Position numbers and translations under genes: made by a program. Source: Arbacia lixula (Eukaryota; Echinodermata; Echinoidea; Arbacioida; Arbaciidae). Taken from it: DNA of 64,000 nucleotides. Below are positions 26,421 to 37,306 of this stretch, piece by piece; the stretch's first letter is position 1, and each line of letters begins with the position of its first letter. Location of the stretch: contig OZ022591.1 in the NCBI GenBank assembly GCA_963669155.1, positions 9,115,753-9,179,752 of the forward strand. The letters are read 5' to 3'. The notes below the pieces were generated by a model that worked only from the letters and a program-made list of their open reading frames with translations, made no database searches and was not told the DNA's origin.

Positions 26421-28575
26421 CAGTCAAACCTGGCTATGCGGCCACCTGGATTCAGCAGCCACCTGCCTATAGCAGCCACCTTCGACTCCTCCGCAGAGAA
26501 ATTCAGTGTTAAAGACCCTGGATATAGCGGCCACCTGGCTAACGCGGCCAGCGGCCACCCATTTTGTCTCCCTCGGCCAAAATTTCACTGTGTATAGCGG
26601 CCACCAATTCTGAAATCACCCGTCCCTATCGGCGTGGAAAGTTGGCTTTTTGCGATGCGGCGTTACTTAAACGGCCGTGAACGGCTGTGAAAAGCTAGAG
26701 GCGTGAAAAGCCTGCTTTCTAGCTGCATGACGTAATACAGCTCGTTAACACATTCTCGAATTGTAATGAAACTTGTAAGAGACCTTGCCAAACAAAAAGC
26801 AGGATCTTAACTTGATTACCCTAATCAATGAAATCCCGATGTCCGGTGTTTTTTTTTTCTAGTGAGTCTCTGCATCCCACACTTGCTTTTATTGTTGTGA
26901 TGAATAATACCCCGGATCCTCGCTCGGCCCCGAGGTCAGCGCAGCCCGGGTTCGCGCGCGCCCTCAGCCCATGCCCAGACCAATCTGGATCCGCGATAAT
27001 ATGCGCTACTGCAAACTGGCAGCAGCGCGCGGTTCTTCAGCGTTCGCAATCTCAGAAGCACACACCTAGGCGCTAGGCTGTTCTCGAAACTCATCGATGT
27101 GCCTATGGAATTAGTTGCTTACCACAATCAACTCCCGTCCGGAAATTATTGAGCCAAAAATATCTTAAAAGACACGATAAAGAATATTTCTCGATTAAAT
27201 AAAAATATGTCAAGATAGTAAATATATTTTAATGTGCATTTGTAGCGGTATATATTTTTTCTTTTATTAATTGAAATGAATATTTATCGTGCAAATAAAC
27301 TTAGACGAAGTAAGTGAATTAATTTAGAGCCTGCACTACTCACGGCACTTGCACTAGCTGTAAATCGATCGGAGAGAGAAACAATAGACAGGAAGATGAG
27401 GAGATTCTTACTAACAACGAAAAAGAGAACACTTGATTATCATTAACGTGGGTATTTTAATTCAAGATCCTGTTTTCGGCAAGTTGTCGTTCTTTTGAAA
27501 TTGTTATGCCGTTTATTCACTGTTTAAAGCAACGCCAATAATGCCAAAGCAAGCGGGCTTTTCATCATACGCAGCCCTTGTTGCTATCTTTCCTAATATC
27601 CGGTAGGCTGCCGGTAGAGCTCCATTCTTTTCTTTTCAAAATGTGGACATGAATAAGTTGCAGATTCTTGTAATCAACGAACGTTTCCGGGTTTTTTCAG
27701 AAGGGTATTTCAATTCAAGATTATGTTTATTTGACAAAGTTAACAATTCTGTTCAAAGTTTTAAACAATTACGATTTACGCCCGCCCGTACTAATGTATG
27801 CGCGTGCTACTGCTAGGTCGTGCAGTGCTGGTCAAGACATTATGAATATCCCAAACGTAAGAAACTAAACGCACATTAACTTGAGATTTTAAAGAAATCC
27901 GATAACATGTGTTTTCTCTGCTAAAGCACATTTATTTCATCAGTTAGAATAGAATTTTTTTTTTCATGGCGTAAGATATCTAACATAACATTTATCACCG
28001 TGACTCGCGAGAGTTGAGACAGCTGATGAAAATATGATATTGAATTAACATATTCATCTGATAATGACGCATTTGATACAGTTTACATAAAATCACTTTC
28101 TACGAGTGATCTGCTTGATTATTGTTCGAACACTGAAGACAAATTTCTGGCATGATATTGTGTTCCATTCTTCTTCTTGCAGATCTAGACTAAACAAATT
28201 TACCCTCAATGTGGATGCTCACGACCCTTTACCGTGCCAACCATTGCTCAAGGGCCCCTTTCAGCGCACAAAAGAAATAATATACAGATCTCACACAAAA
28301 TCGCACACACAGAAATAATACACAGATAACGAAATGTGCCTTTAGGTTTATTCATATTTCTCATTGAATGAAAACATGATAAAATACTATTTATATATCA
28401 CATAAAAATAAGATGTATGCATATACCATACATGTTGCAGCATGAAGGTTACATAGTGCAAAACATATACATGCTCAAAATCAAAATGGCCGCCGACCTG
28501 TCTATAGTGGTCACCTGTCTATAGTGGTCACTTTTGTGGTTTCCCTTGAGCGGCCGCTATAGACAGGCTTGACTG
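26421..28575. mobile_element. 2.15-kb pogo/Tigger-like non-autonomous DNA transposon
   Basis: Terminal CAGTCAAACCTGGCTATGCG pairs with the right end CGGCCGCTATAGACAGGCTT then GACTG. Both ends are flanked by TA (26419..26420, 28576..28577). TA duplication with CAGT-AAACCT-type termini is typical of pogo/Tigger elements. Several GGCCACCTG motifs repeat in each subterminal region. No transposase frame is present; the interior includes a CpG-rich stretch near 26900..27080. Confidence 0.75.
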
Positions 28576-28687
28576 TAACCTTTTTTTTTCCACATTCAAT
28601 TCAGACAGGTGAAACTCAATGCTATCAATATTTGATGAAAATCCAACAGAAAAAGCGACTGGAGGTGAAGTTAAATTTGAATATAAT

Positions 28688-28851
28688 CAGGGCCCTGTTG
28701 CATAAAACTTACCATTGATGGAAACTTTGCTATCAATGGCAACTCCTATGGAAACCTTGAATTTGATTGGCTGTCAGGCAGTGTTACCATGGAAGTTACC
28801 ATTGATGGCACAGTTACCATTGATGCTCAGCTTTATGCAACAGGGTCTAGG
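28688..28851. mobile_element. Foldback element (CCCTGTTGCATAAA family)
   Basis: GGGCCCTGTTGCATAAAACTT pairs with AGCTTTATGCAACAGGGTCT in inverted orientation. The interior has mirrored TTACCATTGATGG words. Confidence 0.85.
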
Positions 28852-29769
28852 ATTGTGAAATACACCTACCTAAAATCATATTACATAATCTAATCAGAGA
28901 GCATTAAATCCAATCTAATTATCCTCCTCCTCTTTGTGCTAAATCCTTTTAAATTTGTAAGAAAGAAAAAGAGAGTATTACTTTCTCTTAAGCCTATTAA
29001 CTTTGATTAGCACCTACTTACACTTAAAACCAGGATAAGTCCTTTGTCATCTGTGATAAAGCGTTCTTAGTTGGCATTCTTCTGAGGTCAATGAGGGATT
29101 TGTAGGATTACCTTCTTCAGAAACAGATTGCAAAAAGCTATGCATTATCTGATTATGCAAGTGAGCCCAGGTCATTCACACACAAAAAAACATGCTTGAG
29201 TGGTTCTAGAGCAGTGAAGAAGCATGCATATTTGCTCAGAGAAATCTTCATTTAAAGACAGCCCGTCCCATTTTCAGATCACCTCAAAACCATCGGAACT
29301 TTGGCAAAACATATAGAGAAGTGTTAGCAAGCTGTATATTCATAATTTGAAACTGATACGTAGCGTAAAATTCAAATAATGCACGTAAACAACGTTTCAT
29401 TGATAGTCTTTACCTCAGACTGTTAGCAGTTTGTGTTGAAATATCTGTTTTATTGATTAATCTGTTTATTAAATTATAAAACGCATTATAAAAAAAATGT
29501 TTTATAGAAGGAATCATTTCCAAAGTTTGGTAATTACTCATAGAATTAGGATTTCACACATGCATAATAACCACATAGATACTGAAACAAAGACTAATAC
29601 TTTTTTCGTGGTACGAAAAAAGTCGGTTTGAAATTTAACGGCTGAAATTTTTACATATACAGAAAGCTTCAACATGCTATATTCTTATAAATGGTCTTGA
29701 ATCACACTTTCTTCATTTTACGATCATGATAGACGATTTCAAATTTTAAGCTTGCAAAAGGGACGAACA
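28852..29769. other. Intergenic sequence; partial interspersed repeat
   Basis: About 29250..29420 resembles the start of the 54888..55230 family (TTAAAGACAGCCCGTCCCAT). A small palindrome TTTTTTCGTGGTACGAAAAAA lies at 29600..29620. Confidence 0.5.
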
Positions 29770-32340
29770 ATCTTTAACAGCCAGGGCTATTTTTCTCCAA
29801 ATAATGGCCAATTTCTGCCCTGGTCAGTCTAGCCATACGCACTTAGGCAGATTTTCTAGGCTCACAGACATATGCTCAACTTTAATTTGAGCTATTTCAT
29901 CATATAATCACATGGCTATTAATGATTTGGTCAATTTGCAGAGGGCAATGCCCTAAACTAACAGATATGGGCCAAACTTTCATTTGGGCTATTTTGCCAC
30001 ATTATGGGCCATTTTCTGCTGTCGTCAATCCAGCTATAGAGCATTTGAGAAGATTCCCAAAGCTCAAAGACACGGGCCAAACTTTAATTAAAACATCACA
30101 TATTTCATCTCATAATGGGTTTTTAGTGCTTTGGTCAAATTGCCTGGCGCACTTGGGAAGATTTCTTAAGCTCACAGGCACAAGCAAAACTTTCATTTGG
30201 GATATTTCTCTAGATAATGGGCTATTTCTGCTGTAGTCAGTCCAGCCATAGATCATTTGGGAAGATTCCCTGTGGTCAAAGAAATGGCCAGACCTGAATT
30301 TAAGCTACACATGTTTCACCTCATAATGGGCTTTTAGTGCTTTGGTCAATTTGCATGGTGCACTTGGGAAGATTTCTTAAACTCAGGGGCCGTATTCCAT
30401 AAACATCTAAGATTTTTTGCTTAAGTCTAAGCAATTTGTCTTAGCCTTTTTCTTGTCTAAGAAATTTGTCCTAACGGTATTCCATAAACTTAAGCAATTT
30501 TTCTTAGGTTAGACGATTTGGCTAAGCCAAATCTTAAAATTCTTTGACGTCATGAGAAAATTGGTGACGTCACGCAACTTTCATCACACTCGTTCTCCCA
30601 CGAACAGCTCCCCCGCGGTGAAAAGGCAATGCATTTTACGTGTTAAAGCAAAAATCGCACCAGCATTGAGTTTACCGTTAAAGCTATGCATACCTTGTCT
30701 GTGGGCTCAATAGGATAGTTCCGATTTGCCATAGGGGCAAAGTCATCATAGATGAGATCAGTTATGTTAAACATACCGTGCCGACATTTCACCAGTACGA
30801 ACGCAAGTTGAAAATAGAGGTATTTGGAACGAAAATGTGCAATTGTCAAATATGTATGATGGGTGGGCCATTCTCGCCGCACTTACGATTTGAAACGAAA
30901 ACAAATATGTATTTCGATATACTCTTACACTAAATCACACTTACTTTCATGCTTTATATTTTCAAAATCATATTACAGAGACATTTTGAGTGAGCACTTA
31001 CGAATAAATGTATTTTCAGTGCAAAACTGTTACCCTGTCAATATTTGTCGACGATAAAGTTGTGGCCCTTAAACGCCGCACCGTTTACGTGTATTGTCAA
31101 TGGGCTTATTCCTGATCGATTATGTGTTTGATTTTATGGTGACTTGGTGATTTGAATAAAAAAGAAAAAAAAAGAAATTTGTAGTTTGCTTGTTCATGTG
31201 ATTTACGTTTGAAGTGGACTATTGATAGAAGAATTCTATTTTCTTTAAGGCTACCCTAGATGTTTAATGGAACGAGGTCCGAAAAAAACAGACTGCCATA
31301 ATACGAGAGTCTTCATTTCGATCGCATTTTCTCGCAACGCGCATGATGTAGTGCCGAAGGCATGCGCATCACGATCACACTGACTTCTCCGTTCGGCTAC
31401 CGAAGCGATCGCGGAGCGGGTGCGCGGCAGGTATTTTGGAGAAAACGGACTTTCTGGTCGGCAAATAATTTTGACATTTACCGAATAATGTGATTTTTTG
31501 AAGCTTAAAATTTCAAAAGATGATAATTAGATGAAACTTGCGTTTTTTGACTCGTAATTGCGTAGCACGACAGAAACCGTTGTGCCGACGGTGATTCTGT
31601 AGTCTCACGCGTGATACGCTTACCATTTTGTTCTAATACGCATTTTTGCAAGTGCGTCGATTAAGGGCCCCGCGGTGAGAATGGGCCACTAGCCATACAC
31701 ATTTTGCCTAGAGTTTTCTTCCGTTAATCTTACATCTTGCTTACTAATGGCTATGCGTAAAAGAAATTGCGCATCCAACCTTTGACAATGAAATTAACGC
31801 GCAAAGAGCAGAAATACGCGGTCATGGTGCAAGCGCGCGTGGATAAAGCTGCCATACTGCGCGCAACCACTCTGCAACCCCAAAGTTAAGACAACCCACA
31901 GCTGTCTTAAAGTTAGGGCAAAATTCTTAGCCATTTGTACTTTATAGAATACTAAGTACACAATTTTAAGAAAAGTTACTTAGCCATACATCCTAAATCT
32001 GTCTTAGCTAAGCAAAAAATCTTAGCCGAATTCTAAGACAAAACTCTTAGCCAAATTTTTATGGAATACGCATTTTGGCTAAGAATTTTGTCTTAGACAG
32101 AAGATAAGACAAATTGCTTAGATTTTTTACTTAAGCATGCTTATCTTGTTTATGGAATACGGCCGGTAGCTCACAGGCACAAGCCAAACTTTTATTTGGG
32201 CTATTTCTCCAGAAAATGGGCTATTTCTGCTGTGGTCAGTCCAACAATAGGGCATTTGGGATGATTCCCTAAGCTTCTTGGCACAGGCAAAACTTTTATT
32301 TGGGCTTATTCACCAGATAATGGACCAAACTTCCATGTAT
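29770..32340. repeat. Tandem array of about 106-bp monomers in a 212-bp dimer, interrupted
   Basis: Alternating monomers carry GGGCTATTTCTGCTGTAGTCAG and CATAATGGGCTTTTAGTGC, each ending in GGGAAGATT then CTCA and CACAGGCAC. The array runs 29770..30385, is broken by an element at 30386..32167, and resumes at 32168..32340. Confidence 0.85.
30386..32167. mobile_element. 1.8-kb inverted-terminal element inserted in the 106-bp array
   Basis: GGGGCCGTATTCCATAAAC at the left pairs with GTTTATGGAATACGGCCGG at the right. Subterminal regions are packed with CTTAAG / TAAGCAATTTGTCTTAG words in both orientations. Flanks resemble each other (TTAAACTCA, GTAGCTCA), suggesting a duplicated target of up to about 8 bp. 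No long frame, so non-autonomous; superfamily unknown, perhaps hAT-like. Confidence 0.8.
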
Positions 32341-32543
32341 GTAAGAAAACACAAGCACACATCACACTTCTTTTGCAAGAGCAGCTGTATGCAAAGCAAC
32401 TTCAACATGGGTGGGCACACAACACAGTGTTACTTTGTTTATGGCCAGATCGATGCAAACACAGTATTGCAACTTGAAATCACTTTACAGAATAGATTTG
32501 CTAAGGCTTCTTTTCTATTCTATTGTTCATAAAGATTCATCTA

Positions 32544-32924
32544 AGGGCGTGTTTATCAACTCTTTTTTTGGGTAGAATTAAGGTTTCCAAACGCGTTTAA
32601 TTGTTTTTTAACGCGTTTAAACGAGTTGATAAACGCAAAAGTGTTTTGATTATGGGGTTTGGAAAGCTGTTTTGAAACACGCAAATTTGTACGATCCTAA
32701 ACGCGTTTCTGGTTTAAACGCATTTAGGATTGTACAAAGAAGCGAGATAAACGCAAAGCTGTTTTGAAACGCATTTAAACCACATGTTTTCGGTGACAAG
32801 GCTGGTTTTCGACTTGGGCGATCAAGTTGATAAACCACCATTTTTTAAACGCGTTTGGAAACACATTCGTAAAGGCCTTTGGAAACGCGTTTAAACTTCT
32901 GAAAAGTTGATAAACACGGCCTAA
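32544..32924. mobile_element. Foldback element, GGGCGTGTTTATCAAC family, copy 1
   Basis: GGGCGTGTTTATCAACTC pairs with GTTGATAAACACGGCC. The interior repeats AAACGCGTTT in both orientations. Flanked by CTAA on both sides. Related copy at 47492..47816. Confidence 0.85.
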
Positions 32925-33153
32925 ATGGAATATGCCCTCACTCTGTTCCCCTTGGTTTCTCTGTTCAACTCATATTGGAAGGACTCCCCAAGCAAAACAG
33001 CGACATTCTATTTGCACTCCATATTATCCAAAACAATGCGCCAATTTCTGAACCTGTTATTTATCAGTTATTAGTGCGCTAATTTGCAACTTCAGACTAT
33101 GAAAATGGGCTTCTTGTTACTTTATATAAGAAATGATTTCCTCCCCTCCTCCT

Positions 33154-33617
33154 TTAAAGGGACAGTCTACGCTGAAATTAAGTTGGTTTCAATGAAAGCA
33201 GAAATGTATTAGTGAAGGTTTGATGAAAATCTGTCAAAGAAATTGATTTCGTGATGTCCCTTGAAAAGTGCTCTCCCATATGTTGTGTACATTTGTTTAA
33301 AATGTCCACTTTCTCAAATGGATATATATCATTTTACCTATGCATTTGATACATCATTAGAGATACACAAACTGCTATGAAAAAAAAAATATTCCTTTAT
33401 CATAAACAGAAAGAGAGCAATTATGAAATCGTACAGCACAGAACATATGGGAGAGCACCTTGCATGTGACATCTCAAAATTTAAATTTTAAAAGATCATA
33501 ACTTTCTTATCCTTTGATAGCTTTTTGTCAAACCTTCACTAAAACAATGTATGTTTCTTTCATATTTCTGCTTTCTGCTTGAAACCAACTTAACTTTAGG
33601 GTGGACTATCCCTTTAA
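33154..33617. mobile_element. TTAA foldback MITE, copy 3
   Basis: TTAA at both ends; termini AAGGGACAGTCTACGCTGAA and GGGTGGACTATCCC. Same arm motifs as copies 1 and 2 (CTCCCATATGTTGTGTAC), but the GTGACGTCAC words have decayed (GTGATGTCCC, GTGACATCTC). Confidence 0.85.
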
Positions 33618-33842
33618 CTCTTTGGATGCCAGATAATCAGCTACACTATGGGATTTGTGTGCATTACTGACAGCACAAAAGCAATTTAAGTACACAACTA
33701 CACAAGGGAAGTTAATGACCATTATCTTCCTCATGCCACACAAACTGAACTCCCGTCAGCATCTAAAGCTCTGAGTTAATTCTCCATTGGCACTTGGTCA
33801 GCTTCTGTATCAAGGCTTGGTCAGCTATTATAGATTAATGCA
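33618..33842. other. Short unique spacer with a duplicated motif
   Basis: CTTGGTCAGCT appears twice (about 33796 and 33815). A related GGCTTGGTCAGCTTATAGAT also lies just outside the right end of the large transposon. Confidence 0.6.
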
Positions 33843-33870
33843 TTAAAGGGAAAGTCTACCCTAAAGTTAA
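33843..33870. mobile_element. Truncated TTAA MITE abutting the large transposon
   Basis: TTAAAGGGAAAGTCTACCCT followed by AAAGTTAA is the first 28 bases of the MITE seen at 33154. The rest is absent; the next base is the first base of the transposon terminus. Confidence 0.75.
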
Positions 33871-33884
33871 CAGTCTGTCGGCAG
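33871..33884 (+). repeat. Left terminal inverted repeat of the large transposon
   Basis: CAGTCTGTCGGCAG, the exact reverse complement of 46522..46535. Directly upstream is TTAA, the interior of a truncated MITE. Confidence 0.8.
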
Positions 33885-34171
33885 TGTGTGCGAATCTCGC
33901 ACACAGAACGCAGGACGTATGCACGATCGGAGCTGTCATGAATACGTAATGAGCAGTGCATAGCCGTTTTGAAATCTTCTTCGTACTTTGTCTACTCAAC
34001 AAATCACTTTCATTTTTATATCATTTTAAAGAAGGAAAATAGATCTTTCATTTGGTGGAAATTTCAATCTGATATTTGAAAGATAATCGGGTAAAAATAT
34101 GGGATTTTTCGACATGTGAAAAACAAACCACGTCGATCCGGAAGAAGTACTCTAAATCAAATCTAAACAAT

Positions 34172-34280
34172 GTTGCATCGCATTTTGATTTGATCCAACA
34201 GAATGCTTGGTATTTCTTCTTTCAAACTGTCATCAAATAAAATCATTTCATTATGTATACCGCCCAGGATCCAGCAAAAT
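34172..34280 (+). repeat. Subterminal direct repeat, left copy
   Basis: Resembles 46108..46215 in the same orientation. It starts with TTGCATCG and ends with CCAGGATCCAGCAAAA, with intermittent matches between. It is direct, not inverted, so it is not part of the terminal inverted repeat. Confidence 0.5.
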
Positions 34281-37200
34281 ACGGCACTAAGTCATTGCAG
34301 CCTTCACTCGAAATCGTCTCTTACGGCCGCGGTCAAATGCAGGCTCGTGAGTGGTTGGAAATGATGTCATCGCATGACGTCATATGCATATAGTCTGCTA
34401 CGATTATCTGCAAGTCTACAGTAACTGATTGGACTGCGAGATCGCAGCGGAACATTTTTATTCTTATTCTCATAACCATGAATCTATTAATTCTGAAAAG
34501 ATTTGGATACTACTGTACGAGTTATCACTCCAGTAGCTTTGGGGACGTGTTGGTATTACCATAGATGAACAGGATTCACTAACGCAAAACACATTCACGA
34601 TCACGTCCGTCACGTACGTTCCCACATACTCACATTTGTGTAACATGTAACAGTCTGAGGGTCAGTGAAGAGAGACGAGTTTCAGTGCGATTTCCTGATT
34701 CAATCATACAAACTAGACTCCAACTGAAGCTTTGATTGTGAGCTTATCAAGCTGGCGCATGTAGACATGTGTTGTTAGTCCCCTATACCTACATACTTTC
34801 TTCTTTGCTTTGGAGTATTTAAATATTCTTTCATTTATCGTGATTTTGTAAAAAAAACAAACAGATTAGCTACTTGGTTCTGGAAAATGTGATAAATTTG
34901 GGCTACAGTCCCCCTCCCCCTTCTTTTTTTTTCTTATATACAGGGAAATCAGTTTTTGCTTCGAATTTCAACTCTTTAAGTCTAATTAAAATGCTTCCAT
35001 CATTTTTACTGGAAGCACTCGTTATTCTGAAGGTTTGTTATTCCGAAAGTTACGCAACAAATGCTTGGATAAATGAACCCTTTTTCGTTTTCGGACTAAC
35101 GAGCATCGAAGTACATGTATAGGCAATTTACGTGTTTTGGAATTATGAACCATTGGAGTAATGAACCTCGGAATAACGAACCTTCGGAATATCGAACTGT
35201 AACCATTTTAAAGGGGCGTAGACGGCAGGGAAAATGGGGGTGGGGGGAGATAAATCACCTAGCTCATGTACATCAGCCCCCCCCCCCCCCCCCCCAAAGA
35301 GTTCAGCAAAATAATACTGAATAATGTATTTTAGTCAGTATTATTACCATCACTAATCATTATTAGCATCATTATCGACATCAGCATCATCATGCTTTCA
35401 CCCCTCTGGACAGCACACGTACACCACCGTCTCACTCCGATCCATGATGAACAAAAAATGACAAGTAAATTTGTCAGAAAATATAAATTTGCAAATTATA
35501 CGGTATCCACACACATACAGTCATCACCAAATGATGTTTTTCCATCAAACATTCATTGAGGCAAAAAGTGTTAAATGTCTTAAGATTGTATGCAAATGGT
35601 AGTTTTAATGGTGGATATAGCCACTGAACATAACATACACAAAGAATAATTTAGATACACATGTATTATAAATAAAAACTCTTCTATTCTAAATACTGAA
35701 GAATGGAATACATACAAAACTATGCTACAAAATAAACTTTGAGGTATATGTACTGTAATAAAACTCATGAATATCCTGAACAATATAAGGCAAGGTAATG
35801 TTAAAAAGGCACATCTGCATGGAGTACTGACCGTTCACACACTTCGAGAGTTCAGCTCTTTGGCAACTTTGCAAGATAAAAATAACAGCATACAATATAC
35901 CGGTATGTTCCTTGTGATTTCCTGGTAAAGTGCATCTTTCTCTTCAGCCAAAGTATCAAGAATGAGAATGATGGTGTTGTTTTTCACACTTGGAACCATG
36001 GAACAAGCGTATTTAAAGTTTAATTGTGCTATATACACGTACATGTGAATTAAAAAAATGTACCCACCAAAAATGAGTTTACGTACATATACATTGAATA
36101 CAAACATAACACATGAATAAAATGGAATGCCTACAGTGTATTTCAATTTAAGAAAAAAAAAACCCTGTCGTAAGACGTTGTGCGAAGTCTGAATGTCAAC
36201 ATAGCAAGTTGAAATGAATATTACACAAAATACATGAATTCAAATATGAGGAAATATGTGGGCAGCGTGCACCTGTCTTCAAATCAAGTGGATCATGCTA
36301 TGCCACAGACCAAGTACTAATAAAAATTTGTATATACACGTTTACCCTGGTTGTGAACATAAATATCAAAATACTGCCTGTATAAGTACAAGTTCATCTG
36401 AATCCTGAATACATGTACTAAAAAGTGATCAAAGCATTACATACATGTAGAAAAAAAGAAACTTTTCTATATAATGAAGAGTGAACTACCATACATACCA
36501 TGCTACACAATCATCAAACTTTTGAGGTAGTGTAACAAAACATATTCATGAATATCATGAACAATATAAGGCAAGGTAATGTTAGAAAGGCACATCTGAA
36601 AGGAGTACTGACTTTTCACACACTTTGAGAATCAGCTCTGTGGCAACTTCACAAGGTATAACTAATGAAACAGAAGTAATATCACCATATTTGCCAATTT
36701 CCTGGTAACATGCATGTTCACACAGACAAGAGATATACTAATATTGAGAAGGACTGACTTAGTTTACAAACTAGGATAAACCATCAAATTAAAAACCAGA
36801 ACATCCAAATTGATGAATGTACCTACAAAAAATGAGTAAAATGCACATGCACATGTAAATGCACATGAAGAGGCTATAATACCAAGACCCAAGATCAACC
36901 TACCAAGTTCAAATCGATATCACACAAAATATATTCAAATGTCAACTTTCTCCATTATAATATTGATATGCAGAGTTCAGATGAAGGGCACTCAAGGTGT
37001 AACCATGTAAGAAAACTTCCTTATGGTAATTCATGTTAAACATAGTTTAAAGATACATGTATCAGTATAATGTTGGAATCTTCTCTACTACATGTACTAC
37101 AGAACTGAGCAGCACTCAGATATACCACTTACAGATTTACAGATGACTTGAAATAAAATGAGGAAAGAAAAAAAGGCAAATATTAATCAGCTTCCCTCTG

Positions 37201-37306
37201 TTTTCATAAAGAAATCTTGAATGCAAAGAAATATCAGTATATCGCAAATATTACACAAAAAATCATGGAGCATAAACATATGTACAAAAGGCAATAGAAG
37301 CAACTA
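34281..37306. other. 3' non-coding region of the transposon
   Basis: No coding segment is recognised. Contents: a poly-C run at 35276..35295, and a diverged tandem duplication with an offset of about 785 bp (about 35640..36250 and 36420..36950) whose copies share the stretches GAACAATATAAGGCAAGGTAAT and GGCACATCTG, then CAGCTCT. It probably holds the 3' UTR of the minus-strand gene; no clear poly(A) signal was picked out. Confidence 0.6.
35640..36950. repeat. Diverged tandem duplication (period about 785 bp) inside the transposon
   Basis: Copy A (about 35640..36250) and copy B (about 36420..36950) run in the same orientation and share several 15-25-base blocks in the same order. Endpoints are approximate. 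Confidence 0.7.

Noticed and set aside
33867-33870. TTAA as target duplication of the large transposon
   Set aside because: The right flank is ATTC, not TTAA. The TTAA belongs to the truncated MITE.
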